This document shows, one piece after another, positions 60,697-64,000 of a stretch of DNA of 64,000 nt. The notes under the pieces were generated by a model. That model saw only the letters and a program-made list of their open reading frames with translations, had not been told where the DNA came from and ran no database searches. Position 1 is the stretch's first letter. Every line of letters begins with the position of its first letter. Origin of the DNA: Paralvinella palmiformis (Eukaryota > Annelida > Polychaeta > Terebellida > Alvinellidae); contig JAODUP010000324.1 in the NCBI GenBank assembly GCA_025642065.1, forward strand, positions 312,001 through 376,000, in the 5' to 3' direction. A program made the translations under genes and the position numbers.

Positions 60697-62075
60697 TAAT
60701 ATATATTGTGAACTCTTCCATACTGAAGTTATCAGTCCTATTTGTGAATATGGAATTGATCATAAAATATAGAGCTGTCACCCATCTGCAGCCAATAATC
60801 CATTGTATTACTAGCTCTATATTGCTAGATGTCTAGTCAGTAATATATTAGTAAGTAATGGTGTGCTATTTCCATCTATTTCACAGTTGACGAGGATGAC
60901 ATATTTCAGTGTGGCAAGTGTAAGAAACAGTTCACTAGCTTCACAAACTTTGTGGCACATAAACAGTCACCCTGTACGGGATCTCAGAACGTTGTAGGAT
61001 TGCGGAGCGTTAACAATGGTATCACTGGCCATCAAGTTGTTAGCTCAGCTGCTTCAATAAAACAGGCATGTCATGAAGTCATCATCCAATAAATTAATCT
61101 GATGCATTATTGTAAGAATTAGCTTATAATAGATAATATCTTTTGTTTTATAACACGCCTATAGCATTTATTATCAGACCTGATGTTTCTAATTGTATAA
61201 ATTCCTATCAGACTCGTCTGCAGTTATTATTATTATTAGCTATATGACATGGCTTACTGCTAATATATAATGTCTTGCAGCACATGTTTCTTGTGGCCAA
61301 CATACTTTGACTATGAGATTGCTCAACCCCTGTACTAGGTGTGCCACTGAGCTCGAATCTCTTTGAGGATATTAGCTGTATAGAAGTTTCTTGTTATTGT
61401 AGAGTCCTATTTTGTGGATATGCTTATTTCTTTATGGCATAATGTGTCCTTTGTCCCTGTACAGCACCATAGGTTAAAACCAGACATGGGGTCAATTTTA
61501 TTTTGGACTTGATGGTTAATTCCGGAATTTGAATTGATTATTTAAAAAAAAATGAATTGATAAATTTTGAATTGGAATTGAAGTTTCCTCCCAAACAATT
61601 TACTCTAATTAACTATTTAAATTTTTGATTCAGAAATATTTCTTCCATGACAATCCTAGTTGGAATGTAAACTACTCAGAGTACCTACTCATTGTAAAAA
61701 AAGAGTTTGTAAAAACAGATTTGGAGTTGACAAAATGGAATTAGCCCCATGTCTGGTTAAAACGTCCAAATACTTTGTGATTCTTGACTACTCGACATTG
61801 ATCAAAATGTATTAGTTAATCTGGACACACTGGGCTCTAGTTCCTGTTGTTTTGTGATTAATTATTTTAAATGATTGGTCAAGAAGACATTAGGGATATA
61901 CAGACTAGAAAAAGGACACAGACAGCCTTTTCAATAACAGCTGACACTATACGTTGTCTATTCTACAGTCCCTTGTCGTCTATTTTATCAACAGAAAATC
62001 AGTCAGCTACTTTAGTTTTGGTGAAAAAGTGGCCTATGATGCTCCAGATACTCCATTTTCCCAGCCTTTTCAGGG
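59172..62075 (+). CDS. ZFP64-like C2H2 zinc-finger protein, 5' part (3' end outside window)
   Basis: Predicted exons: 59172-59205, 60369-60452, 60887-61065 and, less surely, 61969-62075. The protein begins MSVANFFETLTGVTGLDSQQ, continues TALAVQALLDSQTVSD and then carries DDIFQCGKCKKQFTSFTNFV, AHKQSPC, a zinc finger of the C-x2-C...H-x4-C type. This finger is very close to the N-terminal finger of vertebrate ZFP64 (CGICKQQF...FVAHKQSGC), a nuclear DNA-binding transcription factor with many C2H2 fingers further on. Those fingers are not in this window, so the gene should continue to the right. The exon junction phases (1, 1, 0) are consistent. The end of exon 3 is uncertain (see that entry). 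Confidence 0.7.
60369..60452 (+). CDS. ZFP64-like gene, exon 2
   Basis: Acceptor TTCTGCTGTAG, donor CAG|GTTTGT. It encodes VTGLDSQQTALAVQALLDSQ and TVSDATP. Open across its whole length, phase 1 in and out. Confidence 0.75.
60604..60693. repeat. (AT)n microsatellites in the ZFP64-like intron 2
   Basis: Runs at about 60604-60627 and 60665-60693. Confidence 0.85.
60887..61065 (+). CDS. ZFP64-like gene, exon 3 with the N-terminal zinc finger
   Basis: Acceptor CTATTTCACAG. It encodes VDEDDIFQCGKCKKQF and the rest of the finger, then a linker ending SSAASIKQ. The frame runs into TAA at 61090-61092 unless spliced. The best site at the end of the reading is AAACAG|GCATGT, a GC donor; AATG|GTATCA at 61018/61019 is an alternative GT donor. 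Confidence 0.75.
61303..61412 (+). repeat. Dispersed repeat (pair with 57283-57395)
   Basis: Second copy of the unclassified repeat, inside the intron after exon 3 of the ZFP64-like gene. Confidence 0.65.
61481..61755 (-). mobile_element. hAT MITE (AATTCC family), short form with perfect target duplication
   Basis: TIRs CAGACATGGGGTCAATTT and ATTAGCCCCATGTCTG; flanks GTTAAAAC at 61473-61480 and 61756-61763, a perfect 8-bp duplication. This copy fixes the family's ends and superfamily. Confidence 0.93.
61969..62075 (+). CDS. ZFP64-like gene, possible exon 4
   Basis: Acceptor GTCTATTCTACAG and a consensus donor G|GTGAGT bound an open 107-bp segment. In phase 0 it reads SLVVYFINRKSVSYFSFGEK and VAYDAPDTPFSQPF. 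Supported by splice sites and phase only. Confidence 0.35.
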
Positions 62076-62535
62076 GTGAGTCCTAACTTTCCCTTCCACT
62101 GGAGAAGGGCCACTACTGTGTTAGTGTGACTACCACTACTCCATGACCAGGCCATAGCCCCGCATCCAAACCTGCCCTCAGCAATGGCATTGCGTTGTTT
62201 TTACAGGCCACCACAGGTCAGCTACTCCCTAGTTTTTGTAAGGGGTCATTTACTCTATTCCCTACTGAAAATGGTTGACAGATGTTATTTTGAATCAGGA
62301 TGGATCAAGACTAATTTGTATGTTATGAGATGTTCGAGGTTAGTAAAATTCAAGTTTAAAATGCCATTGCCAAATCAGAGTATTATAATAAAGCATTCAA
62401 GACAAACCAAAGGGTTGTTTTCAGTGTAGTTAATAAAGTACTCATGCATCTCTGACTATCCTCTCAAATGTTATTAACCCAAACAAAGTTATGGCCCATC
62501 GTTTTAGTATTTTTATTGGGGTTTTACATACATTT

Positions 62536-62590
62536 TTATCACTGTACGGTGCTATTGAATGGCTCCTTCTAGTAAATAAATTAGTTTTAT
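62536..62590 (+). mobile_element. LINE 3' terminus fragment
   Basis: ATCACTGTACGGTGC, TGAATGGCTCCTTCTAGTAA match the last 60 bp of the LINE 3' ends at 24.1 and 57.8 kb. Confidence 0.6.
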
Positions 62591-62764
62591 TGTTACTTTC
62601 ATAACTGCATATTTTGATTGGGTTTGGTAATAATAATTGTTTTTGGCTTTTATCTTCTAATTCTCTTTTCCACCTTTCATTGTTTATGATATATGTCAGG
62701 GAGGCACTGAGAGCCAGTTGTGCTAGTCACAACTGTCTGTCTTTCTGTTTCTCCGTGAGTTGGG

Positions 62765-62960
62765 TGGCATTCAGATGGTGCAGTGGTTAGAGAACTGCAC
62801 TACAACCCTCCAGGTTGTGGGTTTGAATCTGGCTTTCAAATTTAAAATGGGATTTGCCTTTTCAGGGTTGGCAAGTTTTAGCCAGGCCTGGTAAATATTA
62901 CTTTAAAAATTGGTGAAAACCCAAATGGGAAAAAACAAATTTTTATGATTTGTTTCAATA
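62765..62960 (+). repeat. SINE-D, tRNA-like
   Basis: GATGGTGCAGTGGTTAGAGA (A box) and GTGGGTTTGAATCTGGC (B box) spaced about 45 bp apart, as in a tRNA gene. The body is unlike families A-C. One copy in the window. Confidence 0.6.
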
Positions 62961-63020
62961 CTGATTAACAATTTTTCTGTTTGTGTTTGTTAGTAGCCAA
63001 CATTAATACAGTGTCCAAAT

Positions 63021-63208
63021 TGGGGTGCCTTCATGGTCTAAATGGTAGCACATTGGACCACAGATTACTAGCACCTGATTTCGAATCTTGGCGTGGGCAT
63101 ATCTGAAGTGTGTTTCATCTTTGACTTCGCTTCATTACCTTTGAGGTCACTTGGTCCATTTAGCCTCCCATGTGCGCAAAAGCGGCCATAAAACATCAGT
63201 CATCATCA
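63021..63208 (+). repeat. SINE-A copy
   Basis: GGTGCCTTCATGGTCTAAAT head, decayed B box (TTTCGAATCTTGG), body and CATCATC tail. Flanks CAGTGTCCAAAT / CAGTGACCAAAT at 63009-63020 and 63209-63220 are an 11/12 duplication. Confidence 0.9.
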
Positions 63209-63876
63209 CAGTGACCAAATCCAGCTCTCATTGAACTACTACAGAATAGGACATTGCCTGTTAATAATGCAGCCTAAGTTTGTGCTCTTAATGCAGATGG
63301 GATTGATTACTTCTTTTCAGAAGCATCTAAATAACACCCAGAGCCATGGTGACTCCATTAGTTTTTTATTTGATTACACTTCAGTCTTTATACATCTATC
63401 CCTACATAGTCAATATATATAACAGGTTATCGGTGGATATTTGTTTGGCATTATAATTAATAGCCTTAAATAGCTTTATCTTAGTTAATATTGAAAGCAA
63501 AAAGGTGTCAGAAATGGCATATGAGCTTAAAGATCTAATATGGGCATATTTTAATGAAGTGGGAAAATGTCCTTGTTAATTAGTTTGTTTTCCCCTTTTA
63601 AGTTAGATGTTAAATATTGATTAATGGATCTGGATAGTTTTTGTCAGCTTTACATCTGTCCCAGAAAAACTATTATTTGGGCTTGAAAAATCTGACCCTG
63701 GCCTTTTTGGGGATAAAATCAGTATTCTTACAAAGCTAAATCACGGTTTTACTAGTTTAAAGGAACAGTTCAGCCTGAGATAATATTATTTAAATATGTA
63801 ATGCTAATAATAGTAAATAAAAATTTCACAATAACAATCATGGACTATACCTGATATCATAGATATAAGCAAATAA

Positions 63877-63975
63877 TCCAAATTACTGGAGAGTCACCAT
63901 TATGGCTTCAGTGGATGCCATATTTAAAGGCGGGAAGGAGAAAAGTCAACTGCTCTGATATCACCTGAGGCAGCA
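63877..63975 (+). repeat. Dispersed repeat (pair with 37342-37440)
   Basis: AATCCAAATTACTGGAG(A/G)GTC, GGATGCCA versus GAATGCCA and GGCGGGAAGGAGAAAAGTC recur in order. It may continue past the window end. Confidence 0.65.
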
Positions 63976-64000
63976 GTACACAGAGACACCAGTTAGTGTT

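Overview
The window is AT-rich metazoan nuclear DNA. It has spliced protein genes with GT-AG introns, tRNA-derived SINEs, LTR and non-LTR retrotransposons, hAT-, MULE- and pogo-type DNA transposon remains and long AT/CA/GA microsatellites. There is no operon layout and no bacterial signal. The proteins resemble animal orthologues, and the repeat mix suggests a lophotrochozoan, probably a mollusc. That placement is inference; the species cannot be read from the sequence.

The first 12 kb are almost all retrotransposon. A decayed Ty3/gypsy element fills 1-3.8 kb (+). A CR1/L2-like LINE (+) starts near 4.8 kb and is split by a second gypsy element (6117-10805, minus strand, two 152-bp LTRs); the LINE resumes at about 10.8 kb and ends near 12.0 kb.

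The middle holds three conserved housekeeping genes, assembled here exon by exon. POP4/RPP29 (RNase P/MRP protein subunit p29) is on the minus strand, exons from 20675 down to 14388 plus a candidate first exon at 22262-22295. PREY/PYURF (mitochondrial Trm112-like protein) is on the plus strand, 22474-36963, three exons. The two run head to head, with predicted start codons 178 bp apart, which suggests a shared bidirectional promoter. PNP (purine nucleoside phosphorylase) is on the minus strand, five exons from 42685 down to 39100; its very short first coding exon was not found. An unidentified single-exon ORF lies at 51241-51798 (-). The 5' part of a ZFP64-like zinc-finger gene (+) starts at 59172 and probably runs past the window end.

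Introns and intergenic DNA are packed with repeats. A hAT-type MITE family has TIR CAGACATGGGGTCAATT and many AATTCC-type subterminal repeats (six copies plus a fragment). A second hAT-type element (35225-36096) carries a perfect 8-bp target duplication and sits inside a MULE-like transposase remnant. There are at least five tRNA-related SINE families, several with clear target-site duplications; LINE 3' ends; a pogo/Tigger-like remnant; and a THAP-domain fragment. The genes have no apparent pathway link: tRNA 5' processing, mitochondrial methyltransferase support/Complex I, purine salvage and transcription.
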